A stretch of 5,505 bases of DNA from Limnohabitans sp. (GTDB lineage Bacteria > Pseudomonadota > Gammaproteobacteria > Burkholderiales > Burkholderiaceae_C). The stretch covers positions 1 to 5,505 of the forward strand of contig JAKFXJ010000022.1 in the NCBI GenBank assembly GCA_021731425.1, read 5' to 3'. The notes beneath the pieces were generated by a model that was given only the letters and a program-made list of their open reading frames with translations, did not search any database and was not told where the DNA came from. Position numbers and translations under genes: made by a program. Numbering within the stretch: position 1 is the stretch's first letter; every line of letters begins with the position of its first letter. Positions 1 to 5,354 of the stretch are shown here, one piece after another.

Positions 1-64
1 CCCGCTCAACGATCTGGCGGACCGCTTCAATCTTGAATTCTTCTGGAAATCGCTTTTGATTCAT
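1..64 (-). CDS. IS3-family transposase OrfA, N-terminal fragment (cut by window edge)
   Basis: Twenty-one codons are visible, starting MNQKRFPEEFK and running on through IEAVRQIVER. This basic start with an F-x-x-E-F-K-x-E-A-V-R core is the beginning of the helix-turn-helix domain of IS3/IS911-type OrfA proteins, which bind the IS ends. In this family OrfA is usually about 90-110 residues and is followed by OrfB, the DDE integrase, made by programmed -1 frameshifting; both lie outside the window. The start is supported by a strong AGGAGGT three bases upstream of the ATG and by its position about 60 bases inside the IS end. The family call rests on a short N-terminus plus the terminal repeat, so the exact subgroup is uncertain. 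Confidence 0.8.
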   Translation of the reverse strand, partial: MNQKRFPEEFKIEAVRQIVER

Positions 65-127
65 GGCACCTCCTATTAGGCCTCAGGTTGGAGGCTCGAA
101 GGTGTCTACAGATTCCGGGTCGATTCA
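1..127 (-). mobile_element. IS3-family insertion sequence, one end only
   Basis: This is the orfA-proximal end of an insertion sequence that continues beyond the left edge. Read on the minus strand from 127, it starts with TGAATCGACCC and contains GTAGACACC about 20 bases in. That matches the layout of IS3-group terminal repeats (TG start, a CCC block, then a GACAC block, followed by the orfA leader). A Shine-Dalgarno AGGAGGT (67-73) and an ATG follow. The outer boundary at 127 is inferred from the TG/CA end rule. The other terminus and the flanking target duplication are outside the window, so the element cannot be shown to be intact. It lies 21 bases past the stop codon of the ModA-like gene and disrupts no coding sequence visible here. 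Confidence 0.8.
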
Positions 128-148
128 GTCCTGCAGTGATGCCCGCGC

Positions 149-838
149 TCAGGCCGTTTGCATGCCGTGCTGCAACTTCAGCGGGGTGCAAGCCGCCGAG
201 GTCCAAAATGCCAACAAGGCTTGCATCGCCTCGGCTTGCTCGCTGGTGGCCGCCACCGAGCCCGAAAACGTGGTGATGATCTCCACCTCGGGTGGCAGGC
301 CGCCCACGATGGTGATGCCAGGCACACCCAGCATTTCGCTCAGCTGCTGAAAGCCCAGCGCCACCTCGCCTTGGGCCACCAACGAGCCCACGGGCACGCC
401 GGGCTTGGCCTGCACGATGCGGGGTAAGAGGGTCTCGGCGATGCCCCAGGCCTCAAACTGTTTGGCCAGTTGCACGCCGCTCGGGCCGGTGGAATAGCCC
501 AGGGTGGGCGCGGCCAAGATGGCGGCCTTGAGTGCGGCTTCGGTCGAGATGTCGGGCACGGGCTGGCCTGCTGGCACGGCCACCGCCACGCCCGAACGCA
601 CCAGATCGGCGCGGCTGCCCGCCCGCACATGGCCGCTGGCGATCAGTTTGTCGATGGCGTCACTGGCCAGCACCACGCCGTCAAAGGCTTCACCCGCTTG
701 CACGCGTTTGGCCGCATCCACGCCGCCTACCGACTCCACTTGAATTTGAACGCCCGGGGCTTGCGCCTTGTACAGCGCCACCAGATCGGCCAAGAGCGGC
801 TTGGTGGCCATGGAGGAAATCAGTCGGAGTGTGGTCAT
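149..838 (-). CDS. ModA-like solute-binding protein without visible signal peptide
   Basis: A 229-residue protein of the type 2 periplasmic-binding fold, in the branch often annotated as molybdate/extracellular solute-binding. Visible landmarks are S8-S9 in a LISSMAT segment at the end of the first strand, VGGVDAAKRVQAGEAFD at 37-53, VLAS at 56-59, a GYSTGPSG ligand-loop motif at 114-121 and LGFQQLSEML at 161-170. These correspond to the oxyanion-binding loops of ModA. The protein starts directly at the first beta strand (MTTLRLISS), with no hydrophobic leader. The reading frame stays open to 931, but that extension is polar, uses a TTG start and overlaps tsaD, so I chose the ATG at 838, although its Shine-Dalgarno is poor. 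No ModB/ModC partner is in view. The C-terminus looks complete. Ligand unknown; molybdate should not be assumed. Confidence 0.82.
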   Translation of the reverse strand: MTTLRLISSMATKPLLADLVALYKAQAPGVQIQVESVGGVDAAKRVQAGEAFDGVVLASDAIDKLIASGHVRAGSRADLVRSGVAVAVPAGQPVPDISTEAALKAAILAAPTLGYSTGPSGVQLAKQFEAWGIAETLLPRIVQAKPGVPVGSLVAQGEVALGFQQLSEMLGVPGITIVGGLPPEVEIITTFSGSVAATSEQAEAMQALLAFWTSAACTPLKLQHGMQTA

Positions 839-925
839 GGTGTGGGCTTTGATTGAGGTGTCGTCCTGCCAAGGATTATGGCCAAGCCGCCAGCGGCGGC
901 CCATGCCCCGCTTAAACTCGCTGTT
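839..925. promoter_or_regulatory. Divergent promoter region between the ModA-like gene and tsaD
   Basis: These 87 bases separate two divergent starts and must hold at least one promoter. On the minus strand, CATAAT (complement of 875-880) is a 5/6 match to a sigma-70 -10 box and would give a leader of about 30 bases for the ModA-like gene; its -35 is poor. On the plus strand, TTGATT (849-854) with GATTAT (874-879) is a weak pair with a long 19-base spacer. TAAACT (913-918) is another -10-like hexamer, but it lies only 7 bases before the tsaD ATG. None of these is decisive. Confidence 0.35.
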
Positions 926-1972
926 ATGCAAATTTTGGGTATCGAATCATCTTGTGACGAGACGGGCGTGGCCTTGGTGGAAACCACCGGGGCTGCCATG
1001 CCGCGTCTGCTGTCGCACGCGCTCTACAGCCAAATCGAGATGCACCAGGCCTATGGCGGCGTGGTGCCCGAGCTGGCCAGCCGCGACCACATCCGCCGGG
1101 TGCTGCCGCTCACGCGCCAGGTGCTGGCCGATGCGGGGGCCACTTTGGCCGACATCGACGTGGTGGCCTACACCCGGGGGCCAGGACTGGCTGGGGCGCT
1201 TTTGGTGGGCTCGGGCGTGGCCTGTGCGCTGGCCGCGTCTTTGGGCAAACCGGTGCTGGGCGTGCACCATTTGGAGGGGCATCTGCTCTCGCCGTTTTTG
1301 AGCGCCGACCCACCCGAGTTTCCCTTCATCGCCTTGCTGGTCTCGGGCGGGCACACGCAGTTGATGCGGGTAGACGGCGTGGGCCGTTACGAGCTGCTGG
1401 GCGAAACCATTGACGACGCGGCGGGTGAAGCCTTTGACAAATCGGCCAAGCTCATGGGCCTGCCTTACCCCGGTGGCCCGGGCCTGTCGCGGCTGGCCGA
1501 GCAGGGCAATCCTGCGGCCTACAAGCTGCCCCGGCCTTTGCTGCACAGCGGCGATCTGGACTTTTCTTTTGCGGGCCTCAAAACCGCGGTGCTCACCCAA
1601 AGCCAAAAAATCGGCCCAGCGGCCCACACCGAAGGCGCACCTGAGCGGGCTGACTTGGCCGCATCGACCCAGGCGGCGATTGTTGAAGTGTTGGTCAAAA
1701 AGTCGATGACCGCGCTCAAAACCAGCGGCATGAAGCGCTTGGTGGTGGCCGGGGGCGTGGGGGCCAACCGCGAGTTGCGGGCGCAACTCAATGCCGCCTG
1801 CGCCAAAGCCCGGGTGCGGGTGCATTACCCCGAGCTGCACCTGTGCACCGACAACGGCGCCATGATCGCCATGGCGGCGGCCATGCGTTTGCAAGCCGGG
1901 GCACAAACCGCCGAGGCGCGTTACAGCTTCGACGTGAAACCGCGCTGGCCGCTGCACGAGCTGGCCGGGTGA
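926..1972 (+). CDS. tsaD: tRNA N6-adenosine threonylcarbamoyltransferase TsaD
   Basis: TsaD (YgjD/Gcp, Kae1 family) transfers the threonylcarbamoyl group from TC-AMP to A37 of ANN-decoding tRNAs, making t6A. It works in the cytoplasm with TsaB and TsaE. The 348-residue product is close to the usual bacterial length of about 340. Landmarks of the ASKHA fold are [10 protein letters not shown] at 5-14, the metal-binding HxxxH as H115 and H119 in [19 protein letters not shown] at 138-146, [10 protein letters not shown] at 163-172, an [10 protein letters not shown] block, [13 protein letters not shown] near 282-294 and CTDNGAMIA with D309 near the C-terminus. All expected catalytic and nucleotide-binding motifs are present. 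I chose the ATG at 926 because [13 protein letters not shown] is the family's normal N-terminus. An in-frame ATG at 878 has AAGGAT just upstream and would add 16 Ala/Pro-rich residues. The TsaB/TsaE genes are not nearby. Confidence 0.97.
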   Translation: MQILGIESSCDETGVALVETTGAAMPRLLSHALYSQIEMHQAYGGVVPELASRDHIRRVLPLTRQVLADAGATLADIDVVAYTRGPGLAGALLVGSGVACALAASLGKPVLGVHHLEGHLLSPFLSADPPEFPFIALLVSGGHTQLMRVDGVGRYELLGETIDDAAGEAFDKSAKLMGLPYPGGPGLSRLAEQGNPAAYKLPRPLLHSGDLDFSFAGLKTAVLTQSQKIGPAAHTEGAPERADLAASTQAAIVEVLVKKSMTALKTSGMKRLVVAGGVGANRELRAQLNAACAKARVRVHYPELHLCTDNGAMIAMAAAMRLQAGAQTAEARYSFDVKPRWPLHELAG

Positions 1973-2095
1973 GGGTCAGGGCACGCCCTGCACAAGCCCC
2001 GCGCTAATGAGGGTTAACCCGAGGGTGCGTGCCTTGACTGGTTAAACTCCGCCCCTTTGCTTGTGTGGACCGGTTCACGGTCCTGCGTTTTTGCC
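1973..2095 (+). other. Structured gap between tsaD and the LivK-type gene
   Basis: No gene fits here. The gap holds several symmetric elements. CAGGGC-AC-GCCCTG at 1977-1990 is a near-perfect dyad. GGCACGC (1980-1986) can pair with GCGTGCC (2027-2033), extending to CCT/AGG past a one-base bulge and enclosing the perfect palindrome GGGTTAACCC (2011-2020). This could terminate tsaD transcription, but there is no U-tract. TAAACT at 2043-2048 is a -10-like hexamer without a convincing -35, possibly the promoter of the next gene. Confidence 0.4.
2067..2092 (+). promoter_or_regulatory. Leader hairpin with T-run just before the LivK-type start codon
   Basis: GGACCG (2067-2072), loop GTTCA, and CGGTCC (2078-2083) form a perfect 6-bp stem with five G-C pairs. 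Four bases later comes a run of five T (2088-2092), three bases before the ATG at 2096. It could be a tsaD read-through terminator, an attenuator, or a structure that limits ribosome access, since no good Shine-Dalgarno lies in this interval. The stem is short and the T-run is offset, so function is unproven. Confidence 0.4.
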
Positions 2096-3373
2096 ATGCC
2101 TTCACTGCCCATCTTCTCGCGCCGCACGCTGCTGGCCTGTGCCGCCGCCCTGTGTTCTGTTGTGGCCCATGCCCAATCCCCCGCACCCATTCGCCTGGCC
2201 TTGATCGAAGGCCTGAGTGGCCCTTTTGCCAATACGGGTGAAGCCGTGGTGCGCAACATCGCCTGGGCGGTCGAGCGGGTCAATGCCCGCGGCGGCGTCT
2301 CCACACCACAAGGCCTGCGAGCCATGGTGTTGACACGCCACGACAGCAAAGGCCAAAGCGAAGAGGCTTTGTCGGCGCTCAAATCGGCCATTGACGATGG
2401 CGCACAGGTCGTGTTGCAAGGCAATTCTTCGGCCAATGCGGGAGCGCTGATCGACGCCATCAACAAGCACAACGTGCGCGAGCCCAACCGGCGGGTGCTG
2501 TTTCTCAATTATTCGGCGGTTGACCCGGCCTTGACCAACGAACGATGCAGTTTCTGGCATTTCCGTTTTGATGCCCATGCCGACATGCGCATGGCCGCGC
2601 TCATGCAGGTCTTGCGCGAAGACCCGAGCGTGAAATCGGCCTATTTGATTGGCCAGGACTACAGCTTTGGCCAAGCCGTGTTGCGTGAGGCCAGGCGTCA
2701 ATTGGGTGTGTTGCGCCCGGATGTTCAGATCGTGGGTGATGAGCTGCACCCCATGGGCCGTGTGAAAGATTTCTTGCCCTATGCCGCCAAGATCAAGGCC
2801 AGTGGGGCTCAGGCCGTGATCACGGGCAACTGGGGCAATGACCTGACGCTGTTGGTCAAGGCCGCACGCGAGGCCGGTTACGAAGGCAAGTTCTACACTT
2901 TTTATGGCAACGCCTTGGGTGCGCCAGCGGCCATTGGTGAGGCCGGTGTGGGCCGCGTGATCGCGGTGGCCGACTGGCTGCCCAATGTGCCGGGGCAGGC
3001 CAGTGCCGAGTTTTACAAGTCATTTCGCCAGCGCTTTCCCAAGCCATCCGAAGACTATGTGCATGTGCGCATGCAACTCATGATTGAGGCCTTGGCGCAG
3101 GCGGTGGCCAAAGCCGGGGGCACCGATCCGGCGGCTGTGGCCTTGCAACTTGAAAAAGCCCGGGTCAGCATGGCCGGGCAAACCGGCAGCATGCGGGCAC
3201 AAGACCACCAGTTTCAGCAGCCTTTGGTGGTGGGCGTGATGGCCCGCCAGGGCACACCAGGCGTGCCATTCGATGTGGAAGGCTCTGGCTACGGATTCAA
3301 GGTGGTGCGACAGATCACGGCCGAACAGGCCCGTTTGCCCAGCAACTGTCAGATGGAGCGTCCGGCCTCCTGA
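2096..3373 (+). CDS. ABC transporter substrate-binding protein, LivK/Peripla_BP_6 type
   Basis: A 425-residue exported type 1 periplasmic-binding protein, related to the proteins that deliver branched-chain amino acids, amides or urea to HAAT-type ABC importers. The signal peptide is residues 1-26, with likely cleavage at AHA|QS; it contains SRRTLL at 8-13, which resembles a Tat motif. The mature part begins PIRLALIEGLSGPFANTGE, the typical first strand and first ligand loop. Next come a QGNSSANAGALIDAIN segment (108-123), the hinge region, and IGQDYSFGQAV, a hallmark of the second domain. Only two cysteines remain after cleavage, C151 and C418. I chose the ATG at 2096 because it gives a proper signal peptide; an in-frame TTG at 2057 would add 13 residues in front. 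No Shine-Dalgarno is clear. No permease or ATPase lies nearby, and the ligand cannot be read from sequence. Confidence 0.9.
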   Translation: MPSLPIFSRRTLLACAAALCSVVAHAQSPAPIRLALIEGLSGPFANTGEAVVRNIAWAVERVNARGGVSTPQGLRAMVLTRHDSKGQSEEALSALKSAIDDGAQVVLQGNSSANAGALIDAINKHNVREPNRRVLFLNYSAVDPALTNERCSFWHFRFDAHADMRMAALMQVLREDPSVKSAYLIGQDYSFGQAVLREARRQLGVLRPDVQIVGDELHPMGRVKDFLPYAAKIKASGAQAVITGNWGNDLTLLVKAAREAGYEGKFYTFYGNALGAPAAIGEAGVGRVIAVADWLPNVPGQASAEFYKSFRQRFPKPSEDYVHVRMQLMIEALAQAVAKAGGTDPAAVALQLEKARVSMAGQTGSMRAQDHQFQQPLVVGVMARQGTPGVPFDVEGSGYGFKVVRQITAEQARLPSNCQMERPAS

Positions 3374-3423
3374 GCCACTTTGTGGGCCTGCTTTTGACCA
3401 CCCGCACGTTGAGGATGCGTGAG

Positions 3424-3448
3424 CACAGACTGCAGCGCCAAGTCTGTG
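3424..3448 (+). terminator. Possible terminator hairpin after the LivK-type gene
   Basis: CACAGACT (3424-3431) and AGTCTGTG (3441-3448) form a perfect 8-bp stem around a 9-base loop, 50 bases past the stop codon. No T-tract follows on either strand, so it may act with Rho, protect the mRNA 3' end, or be chance. It is the best terminator candidate between the LivK-type gene and the AT-rich region. Confidence 0.4.
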
Positions 3449-3556
3449 GCGTGGTGGCATCAACAGGGCTGGGAATTTGAAACAAGATGTAATAACTCGG
3501 TAATGATCTTTTTATTTATAAATTAATTACTAAGATATCATAAAAATGAAAATGCC

Positions 3557-3588
3557 AAATCCGTTGAAAGGTAATTATTCGGATTTTT
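3557..3588 (+). promoter_or_regulatory. Inverted repeat with T-run in the AT-rich leader
   Basis: AAATCCG (3557-3563) and CGGATTT (3580-3586) are perfect 7-base inverted repeats around a 16-base AT-rich centre, followed by two more T. This could be an operator with half-sites about two helical turns apart centre to centre, or a weak terminator/attenuator ahead of the gene at 3675. Only the symmetry is seen; the role is inferred. Confidence 0.3.
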
Positions 3589-3663
3589 GAGGGACCGATT
3601 GAATTCTTGTCAGTCCTTTGGCTTTTTTAAGTGGTCAATTGCTGAATTCATTTTTTTGTATCT

Positions 3664-3670
3664 AAAGGGA
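3664..3670 (+). promoter_or_regulatory. Ribosome binding site of the 203-residue gene
   Basis: AAAGGGA sits four bases before the ATG at 3675, in otherwise A-rich DNA. It is one of the few clear Shine-Dalgarno sites in the window and fixes this start. Confidence 0.7.
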
Positions 3671-3674
3671 AAAA

Positions 3675-4286
3675 ATGAGCATCGTCAAGTATTTCAATCA
3701 CGGTTTTCAACGCGACATTGGCAAGCTGAATTTTGTGGACGTGCCGCAAGTTCTCAAAGACATCCTGAACGACAAGGACCTGATCCAGTTCGGGGGCAAA
3801 AATTGGTCACGCGCCCCAGATGACCTCGACAACATCGACGTCGAGTTGCGCCCCATGTTTGTCTTGTGTTTGTTTGCTTTGGTGGCCACAGACCAATGCA
3901 TGCAGACTTATTTCAAGCCGCACTACGCCGACTGGCGTGAGCAAACTGCTTACCCCAAATTTGGCTGGACCCGTTTTGGTTTGTACAACGAAAACCCCTT
4001 GAAGTTGCTGTCTGTACCCGAGCAGGCGGGACTGATCGATTCAGAGCAAACCTGTGCTTTGATGCGCGAATTCGTGGGCTTTTACCGAACCCTGGTCGCC
4101 GATTATTGCCACTTGCACGCCCCCAAGTTGTCGGCCGATTTGTTCTTCACCAGGTTGTTGCAAGACGACATCTTCACCCTGGGCGAGGGTCGGGTGGTGG
4201 CTGCATTCAAGCAAGCAGCGCCGGGTTTGATTCATGGCCGCACTTTGGACGCATCGCCCTCTGAAGGTTATCTGCTGGCGGTTTAA
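3675..4286 (+). CDS. Unrecognised 203-residue protein
   Basis: I do not recognise a family. The ATG at 3675 has a good Shine-Dalgarno, AAAGGGA (3664-3670), four bases upstream, and the frame is open to TAA at 4286, so it is probably real. The product looks cytoplasmic: no signal peptide, and one short hydrophobic run (MFVLCLFALVA, 61-71) too short for a confident membrane helix. It is rich in aromatics, notably between 79 and 104 (YF, HYADW, YPKFGWTRFGLY), which may form a core or ligand surface. Cysteines at 65, 75, 127 and 145 are scattered and do not form a metal motif. The region after about 115 appears mostly helical. Sampled GC is about 50% (121 of 240 bases), against about 55-70% in sampled neighbours, and it follows an AT-rich leader, which hints at acquisition. 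It is monocistronic, with a strong hairpin downstream. Function unknown. Confidence 0.8.
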   Translation: MSIVKYFNHGFQRDIGKLNFVDVPQVLKDILNDKDLIQFGGKNWSRAPDDLDNIDVELRPMFVLCLFALVATDQCMQTYFKPHYADWREQTAYPKFGWTRFGLYNENPLKLLSVPEQAGLIDSEQTCALMREFVGFYRTLVADYCHLHAPKLSADLFFTRLLQDDIFTLGEGRVVAAFKQAAPGLIHGRTLDASPSEGYLLAV

Positions 4287-4304
4287 ACCCACCTCATGCG
4301 GCTG

Positions 4305-4325
4305 ACCGTTCTGTCAACAGACGGT
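4305..4325. other. Small imperfect hairpin ahead of the main terminator
   Basis: ACCGT (4305-4309) pairs with ACGGT (4321-4325), with an inner CTG/CAG pairing and a one-base bulge. It starts 18 bases past the stop of the 203-residue gene and directly precedes the much stronger hairpin at 4335-4365, giving two hairpins in tandem between convergent genes. Confidence 0.35.
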
Positions 4326-4334
4326 GACTTGGTC

Positions 4335-4365
4335 AAGGCTTGGGCGATGCAGACGCCCAAGCCTT
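4335..4365. terminator. Strong hairpin between convergent genes, likely bidirectional terminator
   Basis: AAGGCTTGGGCG (4335-4346) and CGCCCAAGCCTT (4354-4365) form a perfect 12-bp stem around a 7-base loop (ATGCAGA). It lies between the stop of the plus-strand 203-residue gene (4286) and that of the minus-strand Bug-type gene (4395), where a shared terminator is expected. The T-tracts are weak on both strands (TTT, and TT on the minus side). GTCAAGG (4332-4338) can alternatively pair with CCTTGAC (4374-4380), a competing longer-range fold. Confidence 0.75.
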
Positions 4366-4394
4366 TGAGCTGACCTTGACTTGCCGAAGCCCCC

Positions 4395-5354
4395 TCACTC
4401 CAGCTTGATGTTGGCCTTCTTGATCAGATCGCCAAAGCGTGTGAATTCCTGGCGGTTCATTTGCGCAAATTGGTCAGGTGTGATGTTGCCGGGCTCGCCG
4501 CCCAGACCTTTGAGCTTGGCTTGGATGTCCGGCATTTTCAGGATTTTGGCCAACTCGGTCTGCAGACGTTGTGTCACCTCGGGTGGGGTGCCGGTGGTCA
4601 CGAACATGCCGTACCAGGTGCTCATCTCAAAGCCGCTCACACCCGCTTCGGCCAGTGTGGGCACCTGAGGCAACTCGGCGCTGCGTGTGGCTGTGGTCAG
4701 GGCCAGGGGTTTGAATTTACCGGCCTTTATCTGGCCCATGGCCGAGGAGGTGGTGTCGAACATGATCTGGACGTTGCCCCCGATGATGTCCAGGTGCGCC
4801 TGGCTGCTGCCACGGTAGGGCACATGGATGCTTTTCACACCCGCTGCCAGGTTGAAACCCTCGCCCGCGATGTGCTGGGTACTGCCCACGCCCGAAGACG
4901 CGTATTTGAAATCGTTGGGCTTGGCTTTCATCAAAGACACCAATTCGGCCACGTTGTTGGCGGGCACATTGGCCCCCACCACCAGCACATTGGGCACCGT
5001 CACGATCAGACCCACGGGGGTCAGGTCTTTGATGGGGTCAAAGTTGAGTTTGATCAGGTGTGGTGCTATGGCCTGTCCGGTGTTGGTGGCCACCAGCAAG
5101 GTGTGGCCGTCTGCTGGAGCTTTGGCCGTCAGGTCGGCGGCAATGGTGTTGGAGGCCCCCGGCTTGTTGTCCACCACAAAGGAGCCCTTGAAGGCCTCGC
5201 CCATTTTTTCGGCCAGCATGCGGGCAATGATGTCGGTGCCGCCGCCAGCGTTGGCGCCCACCATGATGCGCACCGGCTTGTTGGGGTAGCTTTGCGCCAA
5301 GCCCAGCAAGGGCGTGGCCAGCAGGGCCGTGAGCAGGATTTTCTTCAACTTCAT
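4395..5354 (-). CDS. Bug-family (TctC-type) tripartite tricarboxylate transporter substrate-binding protein
   Basis: A 319-residue periplasmic binding protein of the Bug/TctC family, which captures carboxylated solutes for TctAB-type secondary transporters or acts as a sensor. Length is typical. The signal peptide is MKLKKILLTALLATPLLGLA, with likely cleavage after A20. The mature protein opens with YPNKPVRIMVGANAGGGTD (23-41), the family's signature first strand and glycine loop, in which D41 begins the conserved D-x-x-A-R. Further landmarks are NKPGASN (63-69), the GSTQHIAGE loop (157-165), VPYRGSSQAHLDIIGG (178-193), VPTLAEAG (231-238) and the WYGMF strand (247-251). GAGGAGA lies 7 bases upstream of the ATG, inside the preceding gene, whose stop overlaps this start (ATGA). 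No TctA/TctB genes are in view, which is common for Bug proteins in Burkholderiales. The ligand is unknown; the coupled PdxA-like enzyme suggests a hydroxy acid (inference). Confidence 0.95.
   Translation of the reverse strand: MKLKKILLTALLATPLLGLAQSYPNKPVRIMVGANAGGGTDIIARMLAEKMGEAFKGSFVVDNKPGASNTIAADLTAKAPADGHTLLVATNTGQAIAPHLIKLNFDPIKDLTPVGLIVTVPNVLVVGANVPANNVAELVSLMKAKPNDFKYASSGVGSTQHIAGEGFNLAAGVKSIHVPYRGSSQAHLDIIGGNVQIMFDTTSSAMGQIKAGKFKPLALTTATRSAELPQVPTLAEAGVSGFEMSTWYGMFVTTGTPPEVTQRLQTELAKILKMPDIQAKLKGLGGEPGNITPDQFAQMNRQEFTRFGDLIKKANIKLE

Larger units (their letters stand above)
3374..3674. other. Gene-free stretch with a sharp drop into AT-rich DNA
   Basis: About 300 bases without a convincing gene. 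The left third (to about 3475) has the GC-rich character of its neighbours and carries a hairpin. From about 3475 composition shifts abruptly: 3481-3660 contains 51 G/C in 180 bases (28%), with 3481-3540 at only 20%. TATAAA (3517-3522) and TATCAT (3536-3541) are -10-like, but neither has a good -35 at the proper spacing. The inverted pair TAATTAC (3524-3530) and GTAATTA (3571-3577), and AAATCCG (3557-3563) with CGGATTT (3580-3586), lie in the same interval. The stretch is most likely the promoter/leader of the gene at 3675. Confidence 0.6.

Noticed and set aside
839..931. Longer form of the ModA-like protein starting at 931
   Set aside because: It needs a TTG start overlapping the tsaD ATG, and the added 31 residues are charged and polar with no signal-peptide character.
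947..1957. Long open frame (336 codons) antisense to tsaD
   Set aside because: It lies wholly opposite tsaD in GC-rich DNA, where antisense frames stay open through codon bias. The product is rich in His, Gln, Arg and Gly, with no domain resemblance, while tsaD carries every family motif.
2129..2140. Possible lipobox (LLAC, residues 12-15) in the LivK-type signal peptide
   Set aside because: The cysteine comes only five residues after the arginines, before the hydrophobic core (16-24). The AHA|QS site after the core fits signal peptidase I better.
2102..2749. Open frame (215 codons) antisense to the LivK-type gene
   Set aside because: Shadow of a clear binding-protein gene; composition is not protein-like and there is no family resemblance.
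3374..3674. CRISPR array, tRNA or riboswitch in the longest gene-free stretch
   Set aside because: No regularly spaced direct repeats, no cloverleaf with a T-loop GTTCRA motif, and no recognised aptamer core. Only short inverted repeats are present.
3587..3823. 78-codon frame starting with TTG and overlapping the 203-residue gene
   Set aside because: No Shine-Dalgarno, non-ATG start, and it overlaps a better-supported gene in another frame.
4828..5289. Open frame (153 codons) opposite the Bug-type gene
   Set aside because: Fully covered by the real gene on the other strand; low-complexity Ala/Ser/Thr/Leu product with no motif.
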